Shown in pieces: positions 42,050 to 55,900 of a DNA stretch of 64,000 bases (position 1 is the stretch's first letter; each line of letters begins with the position of its first letter). The translations under genes were made by a program, and so were the position numbers. Under the pieces are notes generated by a model. That model worked only from the letters and a program-made list of their open reading frames with translations. It had not been told where the DNA came from and did not search any database. This DNA comes from Notamacropus eugenii (taxonomy: Eukaryota > Chordata > Mammalia > Diprotodontia > Macropodidae): positions 137,800,250-137,864,249 of the forward strand of contig NC_092878.1 in NCBI RefSeq assembly GCF_028372415.1, written 5' to 3'.

Positions 42050-45000
42050 TTGATATAAGTCTGATATTACAGTAAATGTTACAAATCAGACAGTTCATTT
42101 TGTAATCTTGAATGCACTATATAGACAAAATAAGATCTCCTATATAAGATGCCAGCTTCACTTCATTAAATTTTCTTTACAAGGCTTCCATTAAAATTTC
42201 TACACATACGGGGAAAATTATCTGTGGCTTTCCAAAACATACAAACTAAACTTTGGACTAGGAGGAGGTATACTGAATGACAGAAGGTGCAAGAAGGCAA
42301 GAAGCATTTCTTAATATCAATAAATGATCAGTCCTTTTCTTGGTTGGAAACTGGCCAGAACAATACCTGAACTCTTCATGCTGCATAAAGCTGAATGTTA
42401 CCCATATCAAAGTGTCTATTTCCGTTTGTGAAAGCGGAAAAGTGGCTTACCAAACTGGAATGTTTTAATAAGGCATATTGTCTTCTGTGAAACGGAATTA
42501 TTTCCAGGGCTGCTTAAATGTTTAAACTGCAGGTCTTGACCCACAGAAGCACTGAGGCATGTCTGGGGTCAGATGTTAATTATCTTCTTGGTATAATCAT
42601 GTTGGTGAGTTACAATCTCAAATATCAATTATAATGAACTGATGGAGACATTTTAAGAAATGCTTCTTACACAGCAGACTTTCAGATTGCTTTGAAGAGA
42701 AACAGGTAACAGGCTATTCTGAACAATGGAACTTAGAATAGGAATGGCTATACTCAATGGGAAAAAGGATTAATGAAAAGGCTTGGAATTTAGGTTTAGC
42801 AAGGTTCTCAATTGACTGCCTAGTATTAGAAGATGAATCCTTCTGCTAATGGAAGCCCTGCTCTGTGCAAATATATTGTGGTATTAATTAAACAATCACA
42901 AGTTTGAGGTAATAGCTGAAAAAAATATATACACCTATACACACACACACAATACACAGAGTATTCACAAATCTAATGGCCCCAAGACCAGCAAACGTTG
43001 GCATTAAATGAAAAGAAAAATCTTATCTTCATCAGGGAAAAATTATACATGCAAAGAGAATTTATGTAAAAAAAAAAATGGGTACACAATCCTTAATATA
43101 AGGAGTGTTTTAAAGTAATGTTATTTAAAAGAAAATTGCTTCCATTCACATGAATTATGTATTTTAATAGTAATCAAACTAAAAAAGAAGCCTGAAATCT
43201 ATTACCATGTTTCCCATTAGATCGATGATATGTAAATTTCCTTAAGGGGATCCTCATTTTATTTTTTTTCTTTTAAAAATACATAAAGGGATCTACTGGC
43301 ACTAAAACTTTAAATGACAAATGTATTTGACAGACTATTCTTTTTGTACTCATCTGTTTAGTCACATAGTTTGTAAAGTAGCAAATGTGCCTGTTCACTG
43401 TTTTCCTGCACATACGGGGAGGGAAGATTTCAGTGAGCTCTCCTTTCTGCCTTATTCAGTATGAGGCTAAGGAGTTGTACGATTACTTAACTGGGTCCAA
43501 GTCTCCCACAGGGACACTAAATAAGTTTTTCAATGAACCTTTTGATTCTTTCACATAATACTTGTTTAAGAGTAAAGCTGCCTTGATTAGAACTCGGTCA
43601 AACAACCAAGAATTTTTGCTGCTGCCTTAACATTGGTGGAAGATTAAACTCAGATACAATTTTGCAAAAAAACCAGAACATGTTTTATTACGTAGTGTTA
43701 CACTGCCAGATGACGTGTGTATTTTAAAACACTGAAGACCAAGAGGAAACTGTTTTACGTCAATCTAACTGCAGCAACTAGGCCTTTTAGTTGTTAAATG
43801 CGGGGCTGGAGATGAAGATTTTCTTGGTTTTATGGTTTGGGGGTAGAGGGTGTTGAGGGGGGAAAAAGCAGAAAACCAATCTAAGCAGAGGTAGTATAAG
43901 CACATTAGTCTAATGAATCAGTGCAATGATGCTCATATAAGGGCTTCACTACTTCTTCCATAGTATTTGCATAATATTATTCATATTTTATGTTAGGGGT
44001 GTGAAACAAATAGTTACAGATGCATCCAAATCCATTTAGTTCTGAAATGAATTATTTTCACTTTTAAAGAACTAACCTGAAACTACTATACAATGTTGAG
44101 AGTGAAATCCTCAACAATTCTAAAAATTAGCCAAGGTGGCAACTAGCACCAATCCATCTGTAAACTATATGGGAAGGGACAACAAAAGTGACAAAGTCAA
44201 GTAGTGTGATTCTATTTTGTCTCAATTCACTCACAAAGACATTAAAATATTTTATTTCAAAAGAGTGTAGGAGCTTTAATAATTAGCTTTACTAATGTGA
44301 GGAATTTAAAGACATGGTGCAAAAAATTTCTTTGATGCCAATTGAATAAAATAGCATAAAATATCTACACTACAGTACAGCTTTACTCCATGAGTGGGAG
44401 CCTTTGGACAATGATGAAAAGTTTCAGTTTGCAATCTGAGATAAACACATTTCTTTTATAAATAATATTTCACAGGCAAAAATATTTTCTTTGAAACGAG
44501 TGTCAAATGTGAAAATCTCCCACCTCAAGGTGGCCAAATCTTGCCTTGCACACCTTAAAATACTAAAAGCCATGGGTCTTTTTTTTTTTTTTAAACCAGC
44601 ATGCAGGCAGTATAGAAAACTCAACTTTTCTCACCCCCTACCCTCAGAGTACAAAGCAGAAGCTCCTGAGGCTTGATCAGCAGGGTACCCTAAAATTTGC
44701 TTAGCCATTATTAGTGATTACAATCAATCTTAAAATGTTCTTTTTCCAAGCACATTTTGCCTTAGTATTTTATAAAATTCAATGGAACATACCAATACAA
44801 TAAAAGCATAACACTGTCTAGAACCATGTATAAGTTAGCATTATACACCTTCACTTAACTTTACCAATTTGAGGGTGTCATCAACACCCTCAAACTCCAA
44901 ATTAAAAGAAAAAGAATTATTAAACAAGAGGGTTAAATTCAAAGAACCCACCCCCACTTATGCCCACCATTCCTGTGAAAACTGGAAAAAGAAATGGATG

Positions 45001-46823
45001 AAAATATTGTAATTCTAACCCAAATTTGTGTTTTCTAACGACTCTAACACTTTCAAAAGAAATAACAATGATCTCTTGCAACAATTTACATTCTTTATCT
45101 GCTAACAGCCCACTCCACAGGTTAAAGGAAATACTTCAAAGTGTAATTCCCTTTTTATATATGCTATTTATTCTAAAGGCCACGTCTCTAAAAAGTAAGT
45201 AAAACTTGATTGGGTTTTCTACTATTCTTAATTACTATGCTGTTATATAATTTATGATGCAACCAAGCAATTCTAGTGAGTCACTTGGAAAAAGAGATAC
45301 AACAGGACAATTTTAAGGAGAATGGTCATTTTAGCAGGAATTTATTAGACTGACAATAAATTAGCTAAATTCAGAAATAATTTCTAAACACAATGAGCAC
45401 TGCTACTATTACCAAATTTCTAGCATTTTCATCATATAGAAAAACTGTCAAAGACTTGTTCTTGTTCCATTAAATGAGTATGAAGCAAAATGATTAAAAG
45501 ATGACAACTGTTCAACATAGAAAAATCTCAAATAAAATACTCTCATACTCAATTTACAGGCACAAAAACCAATATCCAACTGCTTCCATTTCTTTCTAAT
45601 TTATGCTAATGGATTTCATTATAAAAATGTGTATTTTCTATTAAGATTAAATCTGACTACTTCAAATGGTGAATTGATTCCAAGCTCAGAGTGGCACTAC
45701 AGAAAGATCTACGGAGACTTCCTGTAAATGACTATTCTACCGGCCACTATATTTCTGCTCATTTTTGCATATAGTCAAACAAATCCAATAATTTTGCAAG
45801 TTATCTATCTAAAAGTTCAGTAGTTGGCAATAGTGTTAAAGGCATAAGGCTTAATTTTAGTATTAACTTTTCTTACCACTTGCTTTCAAAAGAATTAATT
45901 TACTTTTGAGACCAAGCATGAAATGAGCACTAAAAAAATGCAAATTTCTGTAGAGGGGTGGGGAGGGAGGTCTTTTCCTTTCAATGGAGATAAGTTGGCT
46001 AGGGGTAGGGGCAAAGGGATAGATTTACTTCCATAATTTCAAAACTGACATTTGCTTCTCAAGAAATGTCAACGTGAAGTATCTGTACATCATTTTCATT
46101 GTATTTATTCTTAAATTAATCGGGACAGCTTTTCATTTCCTCACATTGCTTAGCAATTCATAAAACTAAATGGCAAACTGATAGTCTACACCAGTTCAAT
46201 TCATGTCAACATATATTCAGTAATATACATTTAAAAATATTAAATTCTTCTGAGCAGACACAGCTAGAAGATTTTTTTTTTTACACAAAGTTAAATTGCC
46301 TTTAAAAAAAAAGTGTCATTGTTTAAACTCCACACACTGGACACCTGACAAGGAAAAAGTAACATTGTCATATAGATATTTCCATCAGTGAGCTGAAGTG
46401 TTTCATGGAGCTAAACTTCTGAGATTTTTAGATATAAAGTCAATAACTTGTATATACACAAAAATGTATTTTTCACAAATATTTACATGGCAAGGGAAGA
46501 AGGGAATCACTAGAACTGGAAAACTGCTAGAGGTATGATGATCCTTTTCTGAATAATCTGTAATTAAAGAATGAGATAAGCATTGGAAGTAAAACTGAAC
46601 AACAATGAAGAGGTGCATAACTAGATCAGGAATTTCAGTTTTCAGTTTCTTATTATGTAAAGAAGCTGTTAACGTTTTGAGTCCTACAGCATAAGATTTC
46701 AGGGAATAGCTACTCAGTTTGGTTTTTAATAGCCAACTCTTTTTGGACATTTTACAACGAAACTCAATTTCTTCTTGTGCAGAAAAAAAAAAGTGTGCTA
46801 AAGCTGTAAATGGAAACCCCAGC
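42025..46823 (-). other. DNAJB14: Probable long DNAJB14 3' UTR
   Basis: About 4.8 kb directly downstream of the DNAJB14 stop is AT-rich and holds none of the SINE/L2 copies seen everywhere else, as expected for a selected UTR. It contains Pumilio-type motifs (TGTATATA at 46458-46451 and 42933-42926, TGTAAATA at 46487-46480) and a perfect hairpin (44868-44894). The distal end is set by AATAAA at 42049-42044. Short frames here have no recognisable homology. Confidence 0.6.
44868..44894 (-). other. DNAJB14: Perfect 11-bp hairpin in DNAJB14 3' UTR
   Basis: On the transcribed strand TTTGAGGGTGT, loop TGATG, ACACCCTCAAA: 11 of 11 pairs with a five-base loop. No function is known to me for this element. 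Confidence 0.8.
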
Positions 46824-46948
46824 TCATCCTCCCCTATAGATACTAGTCAGCCGCTCTAACTCTTTACAGTTGTCCATGCTCAGTGATTCAGCCTTTTTTC
46901 GCAGTCGATCGTCCCGGTACACCTTTGCTGCATACTGCATATCTGTTT
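46824..46948 (-). CDS. DNAJB14: DNAJB14 terminal coding exon
   Basis: The exon encodes (K)[20 protein letters not shown] then [20 protein letters not shown] and TGA (46826-46824). Human ends LTSLYKGG. The acceptor is GTGTTTAAAG, with a modest pyrimidine tract. Confidence 0.95.
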
Positions 46949-49900
46949 CTTTAAACACAAAAAGATTGTTAAAAATTTACCAAACAATGATGTTTCTAAA
47001 ACACAGTGTCATTTACAGTCACTCAATAAAGATGTGCTGGCTGACATCCCCCCAACCCCCACCCAGAATGACTCTAGGGAAAATCAATCTGTAACCATTT
47101 TTGAGTGTTTCTCCCCCTGAAGCACCAAGCACTGAATCTGGAGTTAGGTCTGGATCATAGTTCTGCTGGCCACTCCTTGAGTCATCCTGGGCAAATCAAA
47201 GGCTCTCAGAGCTGAGTTAAGGAGGCTCCTCTCTATTTCACTGCCCTTGCCCCCGATGGGGAGCCCGCTACACTTCGCAGAACCTTATCCCCCGCTGGGA
47301 CAGCTGGCTATGTTGGGAAGTCTGTCCTTACAGGACCTCTCTCTCTCTCTCTCTCTCTACACTTCATAGCCATTTTTCCTAATTCTTTCCTCGGGGCCCA
47401 AGCACAATGAGCTTTTTTCATGTAACAATCTTTCATATATGTGAAGATAGTTAGGACTGTGGCCTAAAAGGATTCTCTACTCTTACAAACAAGAAAGTTC
47501 AGCAAGTAGGAGCCAGATGCTCACTGAACTTCCTGCCACATTCCACTGATGTCTCCATCAGAGGAAGAGTGGGCCACATGATGCAATGTCATTGGTGTTG
47601 AGTAAACTGAAGTGTTAAAAATATGATATACATAGCCTTAAGAAAAAAAGAAAAAAACCCAAAGAAGGCAAAAATTTAATTGTTTCCCACAATACAGATG
47701 TGAGGGAGGGTAAGAATGTTATCCATTATAACCAAAATGTATACTGAACAATTATCATAGGAAAGACACATAACGGATGTTTAAGTCTGTGCTCAAGGGA
47801 CACAGAGAGGGAGAAGGCCCTTATTTCAAGATTTTGCCACGATGACAATAACTATAGGAAGAACACAGGGCTCTACATGTTCTGAGTCTTAGTTTCTTCA
47901 TCTCTAATACAAGAGGACTGGAGTTGATGATCTCTAAGATTCTTAGTGGCTCTAAATTTTATGACTTTTTAAAACTAACAACACTTTTTGATAAGAGTTC
48001 CTGGTGTCCCTTCCTTTTCAGAATTCTGCAATCATTTCTTTTTCTTTTTTGGAGGAAGGCAATTGGGGTTAAGTGACTTGCCCAAGGTCACACAACTAGT
48101 AAGTGCCTAAATCTGTATTTGAACTCAGGTCCTCCTGGCTCCATGCCCTGTACTTTATCCACTGCACCACTTGACTGCACCTGAATTCTACAATCATTCT
48201 GTGACATAGAACTGGAGCAAACCCTGGCCTTTTATCTTTACGTACTGAGTTAACAGTTAAGGTTAACAGTTACTGACACTGCAAGAACTCACTGTGACCT
48301 TGAGGCCAGTTTAACATTTAACTACTAAATATTAGACAATACTGTGAGCATATTTTCTCAATTATAATACAAGGCAAAAATTTGTGAAGGTTATCGGTGG
48401 GGGCCTTTTTTTAATCATCAAATGGACACATTACTTTTGAGGGCTTCTCTGAAATAATTAATGAACAGCTAAAAACAAAATGTTATTCCATGGCTGATTA
48501 TTTAACCATTCATTCATCTAACTCCTCTTACTAATCTATCTCCTGGACATTTCAATCCTTACCAAAAGACCTCATGAGGTTGAGAAATGAAGAATACCCA
48601 AAGTCAGACATTTGTTTTACTGTAAGATTCAAGCTCTAAATATGATTCTATGTCTAAGGCCATGCAGCTGGTCAATGTGGGATTTGAATCCTTCCACGTT
48701 CTTTGCATTATACCAGACTATTTTATAAAACAATTATCAAAAAAATAATGATTTCAGGGCCCTACAGGATACAGAATCTCCTCATTTAGCAAGTGCAAAA
48801 GTAAGGTTCATAGTGGTGAAATGATCTGACCACAGCACACTGTTAGTTTCATGTAGTGACTCCTTGATCATAACACCTATAATCTGAGGAAGTTTATTTA
48901 AGCATGAACTTTCCCCATTTTACAGACGAGGAAGCTAAGATACCCGTCCATAGTCACAGCCAGTCAAATTCAGTCAGCTCTCAGACCCAGGGCTCTTAAT
49001 TCCAAAGGCAGAGGGGATTCTTTTATATAACATTTTCTAATTCAATGCTAACTGGAAATACTGAGTATTTAGCAGCAGATAAGAAGTAAAAATGCAGCTA
49101 CCCATCTATAACAGAAAGATGACAATACATATGTATGCTTTCTTCAACTCATGTGACTTTTTTAGTGAACCATCTATACACCAGGATAAATTTTGTTGGC
49201 ATCTGGATCAATATCTAAGCTCTACGTGAAGTTACACAAATATTACATTGATCCTGACCAAAAATAAATAAATAAATGAATGAATGAACGAATGAATGAA
49301 TAAATAAATAAATAAATAAGGCTAGAGACATAGACTGAGGGGGAAAGACAGGGAGAGGAGGAGGGAGGGAAGGGGCAGGTAGAGAAGATGAATGAGGATC
49401 ACAAGGGAAACAGCATGGGACAAAGACCAATTTAGGAAATCTACAGTAAATCTGTCCTTGAAAAATTTTGAAATGTTAATTATTTGTTCAACTTACTTTG
49501 TTGTCTTTCCTTCCAGCAATTATTTCGAATATTAGTCACGTAATCTTCTTCTACACTTTTTTCTACCTTTTGTAATAACATTCCTTTATATTCATTCTTA
49601 AAATCCTTGTTGACATAGTAAACCACACCCAAGTTTTCTGTCTGCATTTTAATGGTTTGTCCTGAACCACTGCAAAACAGATAAATGCTTATTAGCTTTT
49701 ATGAACTAAAATTAAGACCAAAATTTTATAAACTAAAACTAAATTAGAAAAAAATCAAGTTACCAAAATTAAAATATGAAATTGATAATAATTCACTTTA
49801 ATTTAAAAATTACATTATCTTGAAATTTCAAAAAGCTATCCTGATCATTCTCTAAAATGAAGTAATTTAAATACAATTAAGTTTTATTTTGGATTTTAAA

Positions 49901-52900
49901 AGCAAACAAAACTCTATCATTGTCCGAATTCCTACTTAAGCAGTGATAAAGTGTTATTTAGCCCAGGTAAATTTAATGCCAAAGGTGTAAATGCACTACA
50001 TCTTTTAAAATCTCTATTCAATAAAGGTTAAATAAATGTGCACTCATTTTCCCAGTCAACAAGCTTGATGTTAACAAAACTAACTTTGTCTGGAATACCA
50101 GACAAAACTGCCTTAAAGATAAAGAATTTAATAGTACAATCCAAGATCTGTTTCAGATTCTGTGAGAAAGTGAGCTTCATGTAAATAAGGAGGAATATCA
50201 ACTTCTCTTTATTCCATACTCGATAAATAGTTATATATGCTAACATATACAGGAAAATGAAATTGTTTCCTTACTTCCTTGTACCTATAGGAAGGAAGAA
50301 AATAATTTTAATTTGGCCTCGAAAGTACAAAAGTACTATGGCAATGTGTCATCATGTTATTAAATAGCTATGAAATTAATCACAGCAATTCTTTCTTTAT
50401 TCATTTCATCCAACCAAATGAGTCAGATTGGAAAATAAAAAAAATATACTCCACAATTATTCATTTGATAAAACCCATGAAAAATATTGAACTTATTTTG
50501 GTAACTCAAGTGGTGTTAAGACTACTAAGGTAATCAATTCATTCTAAAATAACTAACTACTCACGATCTGGGGTATAAGGAGTAAGGAGGATTGGAGACC
50601 ATCAGCTGGCTCAGCAAGGACACCAGGATCAGCACCACGATGGGCATCAGCTGGATAAACACAGAGAAGCCTCCCTGCAAAGCAGGAAATAACAGCAAAT
50701 CAGAACCTGAAGGTTTTCGGAATCTCAGAAGGGAAAAGGTCTTTAGAAAATACTTAATCCAACCTGTGCATTTCACAGAGCAGTGACATGCAGCTGGCTC
50801 TACGAGCCAACAATGCTCCCAGGTCACAGATGGGACCTCATGGCAGAACTAGTCCTGCGCCTTCACACTCCTAGTGCAGTGTGATGTGTATGATCTAGCT
50901 TCTGCACAGAAAATGAACTGTAATTAAAAGTTAATATTAGATTGACAGCAATCTTGGGTTGTGTGAGAGGAAGACAGGGTTTCATACTTTATCATACATA
51001 TCACATTTATCATAGCTCGAGTTCTAAAAGAAGTTGTGCCAAATATCTGAAAACTGGATTATTTCCTCACTGACTTACAACTAGGTTCTCTTCTGATTAA
51101 AGTGGCCCTGGTTTCTAACATCTCATAACAAAGAAATTTTCTACTCTTTTCCACTCAACCTATCAATTAATAAAGAATAATCTACATATATGCTGGTGAA
51201 TATGTGTAAAAAAAAAAAACTTGAAAAAAAATGTGAACAATTATCCCTCTCCTCAAATGCCCTAATTTATTTGCAGAAAAATGTGGGTTGATTTCCATGC
51301 ATATTAGGATTGCTTAAAAGATAACGTAGAAGTTGGACCCTCATAAACAGATTTTTCTTTATGAAGATCTGACGAAGTCAGAGTCAAAGGTTACAGATAA
51401 CAATAAAAACATAAGCAAGGAAACAGTGGGACAGAGGGTACAGGGGAGGCTGAGTGGGCCTGTGAGCCGGTCTGTAAAATCAACTGATTAAGATCTCCTA
51501 TACAAAATACTGGAGAGCAGGTAATGTAAGTCTAAGCCTAAATCAAAAAATTGTTTTGGTCCAGACTTTCGATTTTATCACTGAAAGTAACTCCCAAAAA
51601 GGAAATTCCTTCTACCAGTGCAAGCTAAACAATATTTCATTTTAAGTCAAAATTACAATTGCAGGAAGACAGTCCTAGGAAACTTTGTTAAATTTATTTA
51701 TTAAATTTCTCAGATTTATTTGAGAAACCATATACTCTTGAAACCAAGTAGGATATAATGTGGTGGTTCATCTCACTGTGTAAAAATGCAGTTGAATGAA
51801 AAACAGATCTGAAAGTAAGGAGTTTACTATGAAGAAAAGTAATAGTATGCTGTGTCCCTAGAACAGAATCTTGTACAAATTCAATAGGGCTTAACTATCC
51901 ACTGTATTAATAACAGAAATAGAAATAGCATTACCATACACATTTGTATGATGCTTTCCAGATTTTTAAAGTGCTTTCATATATAATCTAATCTGATCCT
52001 CACAAAATAGTAAGCAAGGAAGGTAATATATTCACTCCACCAACAAGCATTTATGAAGCTCTACCTATGTGCCAAGCCCTCTGCTAACAGTGAGGGACAC
52101 AAAGAACCCTGCCTTGCTCCGAACCCTGAAATAGCTTACATGCTGAAAAGGGACAAAGTGGCACATACAGTATAAAGAGAAAGTTGATCCAAAGTGGGGA
52201 GAGTGCTAAAGCCTTCCCAAGAAGGTGTTCACTGTTCTAAGTCTTGAAGGAAGCCAGGAATTTTAAGAGGTGGTGTTGAGGTGGAGGAATGCTCTATACC
52301 AGGCAGACAACCACCACAAAGGCATCGTGATGTGAGATGTGGCTGGAAGAGAGGATGTTGAGGGGAACAGTGTGTAAGAAGACAGAAATGGGTCAGTTTG
52401 CAAGAATCTTCCAGTGGCAAACGGTCTATATTTGACTCTAAAGCTAACAGGGATTCACTGGAATTTAGTGGGGAGGAGGGTAATATGATCAGATCTGGGT
52501 TTCTGGGAAAATCACTTTGGCACCTGCAGGAAGGATGGATTGGAATGAGGAAAGGCTTGTGACAGGGAGACAAAGCACTAGGCTACTGCTGTAAATTAGG
52601 AGAGAAGTGATAAAGGCTTGAACCAGGGTAGTGGGCATGTGAGAAAGGGAGATGCTGTAGAGAGAGAATAACAAGATATGACAGCTGAACCAATCTGTAA
52701 TGGACTTGGCCTAATTTCATGATTTCCACCCATGCCATTCAGTAGCATGTGAGTATGGGCACAAGATGAACGATGAGAATAATCTAAAGCTGGGGCTTGG
52801 CAAGATATACATGACGATTAGACAAGGGAGCATGAGATTAGATGGTGAAGGATAATGCAGACCTGAGCTGGTTCCCCAAGGAGCTGGGAACGGAAAAGAG

Positions 52901-55900
52901 CACAGCCTGAGCAGGGGCAACAGACCAAGAAAGTGTGGATGAAGGAAGAGTGGGTGGAGAAGGAGTAAGGCACAGGGAGAGACAGAATGATAAGAGTATG
53001 ATCAGAGAGGGGAAAGTTGGTGCTGTCTGACATGGAAAAGAGGGTTTATAGGTGAAGGCAAGATTGAGAGTATGACCATCACTTTATGAAACAGAGTAGA
53101 TCATCCAAGTAGAACAGAATGAAGGACTGGGTATTTGAGAAACTGTGGGGAAATACACACACACAGCTCATTAAGTAAAGACGAACAATGCCTTGAAAGC
53201 TAGTAGGTAACAGGATCTGGGGAATAAGTTTGGTTATGGCAAACCTCAGAGAGGCTGCTGAATGATGGTGGCAGAGGGAGAGTCTGAAAGTGGTAATGGG
53301 GAACAAAGAAAATTCAGACACATGGGGACCAGAAAATTGTAGGTTATGAAGGAAGTTGCAACTAGTGCAGGGAAGGATGGTCAGTGATGTATTTCCCAGA
53401 GGGGAGAACTCAAGTGAGTATCAAAAGATGAAAGAGGGAGGAAGAGACCTACAATGAAAGAAAACATATTAATTCGAGGATTCCAGAAGGCACAGTGAAA
53501 AGAGGGAGAAAGGGCAGCAGATCCATGGTGGGATGTAAGGGAGGCAGGCTAAGGTAAATGAGAATGATGTATGGACAGCTGGGGTTAGGAGGGGAGTGTG
53601 TTCTTCAGCCATCAGGGATTCACTATCTTAGGGATCAGAGGAGTATGCCAACAACTGGGGAGTGAGTACTAGCAGAGTATCAGTAGATGATTGATACAGG
53701 TCATTGATTTCAGCTGTTGATAAAGGCAGGTGGACCACAAGACTCATGGTTTCCATTTCCTTCTGCCCTACTCACCAAGTTCAGGCCCTCACATGCCTAG
53801 CCTCAAAGAAGAAAGGGTTACTGTACCTTGGGGGCATCCAACCTAGGAAGGAAACAATAGAGCCTGACGTGTTGTGTCCCAGGGCATCTGGGAGCCCTGT
53901 AGGCAAGCATGAGGAAGGACAGTTAGTGTTGCGTCCTGAGATCGCTCAAGTTTTATATGCCATGTTTGTGGAAAATTAGTTTCAAATTCTAGGAAATATG
54001 TAAGATTTGTAATTACTAATTTTAGTAGTGTTTATCTTACTAAATATACCCTATTAAATAAAAAGCTATTTGTAACATTAAGAACTAACCTGGCAAATGG
54101 AAGTTTCTGATCAAATAGGAAGCTTTCACTATATTGGTACCTGACAAATAAATAGCTAGTTTGGAAACAGAATTTAAGACCTAGAAGGGGCCATTAGAGA
54201 TAATTTATTGCAGTCTTCATTTTACAGATGAGGAAAAGGTTGTACAGCTAGTTAGTGAAAGAATAAAATAAAAATCTCCTGCCCTCCACTTCAATAACTT
54301 TGACAGAACACCATGTTGTTACCCTCTATATTCACAGAGAACACAAAGCAGACACTTCCTTGTCAACCCATTTTTGTCTTCCAGGAAAAGAGAAGTAACA
54401 AATATTTGAGGAAAAGGTGGCAAGCCAGGATAATTCTCTATCAGGGCTCTCCTGGACTAAGATTCCAGTAAATGATTCCAGGGAAGATTTTTAGATAACT
54501 GTGTAACTCTAAAGTGCACAAACTGGATTAGATTCAATGAAAAAAATGTTTAAATATGAAGAGTGAGGAGATGGTAATCAGGGAACAGGTATTTATGTAA
54601 TCTGTTGCTATGGCAGACCAGCAAATACTGTGATGAAATACCTGCAACCTGTATTCCTCATTTCCATCACAGAAAAAAAATTACCGTAGGCATGTTTTTA
54701 AGTTGGTACTTGTGAATATCTACATGAAGGTTTATCCATTAGCCAGGAATTGGTGGAGAGGTATCTAAACATGATATAAAGTTGTATGTGTTTGACAGGA
54801 AAACCTGCCTATGGATGGGCTGCAGTAAAAGTGAAACAAAGAACCCTTTTAAGAGAAAGGAGAAAGAGAAAGGGAAAAAAAACGACTGATCTATGTTAAA
54901 TATGAAAGTAGCAACTACTCAGAGCAGTTAAGAAAAAAAGCTTCCTAGTGGAGAGTAGTCTTAGAGGGGCTCTTTCCCCATGCAGAAAAGCCCTTGGGAG
55001 ACACTTGCTAAAGCGCTGCTGGATGGAAGCCAAATCAAGGTTCAGGTGATTGTAGAGGAGGCCCTGACATGAAACTGAGGGGCTGGGCCCAAAGCCCAGA
55101 GCAAGGAAAGAATGTGCTTTCCCAAAGGATGGATTTAAAATAGCTGCACAACTGTGGAAATAGGTGGAACCTGTAAAAAACAAGATCTTTCATGTTACAT
55201 TAAATTTTATTAAGTAATGAAGTTTTATACTTGTAATTAACTTTATTATTTTACAAAGTAAGAACTTTGTACTCCCAAGATTTCTCACACTATCCTAAAG
55301 CAAAACTGAATACTAAATGGCTTTGAAAGGTGTTTCTGGTCTACTTAGGACGGGACTATGGGAAAGCATTGGAGGACAGGAGGACTGAAGTGTAGGCAGG
55401 CTGTGATTCAGAGATGTAGAAAGTAGAAAAATCCATATTCCCTTTGATGGTGGGACCAGAAGTAATCAAATGTAAATGCAGATTTGCCTTCTTATTTGTG
55501 GATGCTGTGGACAGTTTCATTATGAATTTTGTTTATAAGTTTATTTTTTTATACAGTCCTCTCTACAAATCATACCACTTCAGCTAATTTCTGGGAACAA
55601 GGTAAATACATGAAATTATATTCCAAAACATACATCGCCTCTTTCTTCTTCTCTCTCATGTCCACTATGCCGATGCTGGTGGTGATGACTATATCCAGCT
55701 CGTCCATTAGAAAATGAATGTACACTACCTGAAGAGTTAAAAGAAATGTTAAGCCAAAATAGAAGTCATGACCAAAACCCTTTAAAAAAAAAAATCAATC
55801 CCAAACTCAGGAACTATAATCAAATTATTGTCATTCAGAATATTCACAATCACTGTTTAAGTGACATCTACAGGCCAAATACAAAGCGTTTTTTTAAGCA

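Noticed and set aside
49258-49430. Minus-strand frame with a Phe/Ile/Leu-rich run ([17 protein letters not shown])
   Set aside because: Translation of the AAAT/GAAT microsatellite, not a membrane protein.
52229-53321. Series of Ser/Pro/Leu-rich minus-strand frames
   Set aside because: They follow the L2 sequence and its purine-rich neighbour read on the opposite strand; not a host gene.
53704-53979. 91-codon frame in a DNAJB14 intron
   Set aside because: No motif recognised; it lies in probable degraded repeat sequence.
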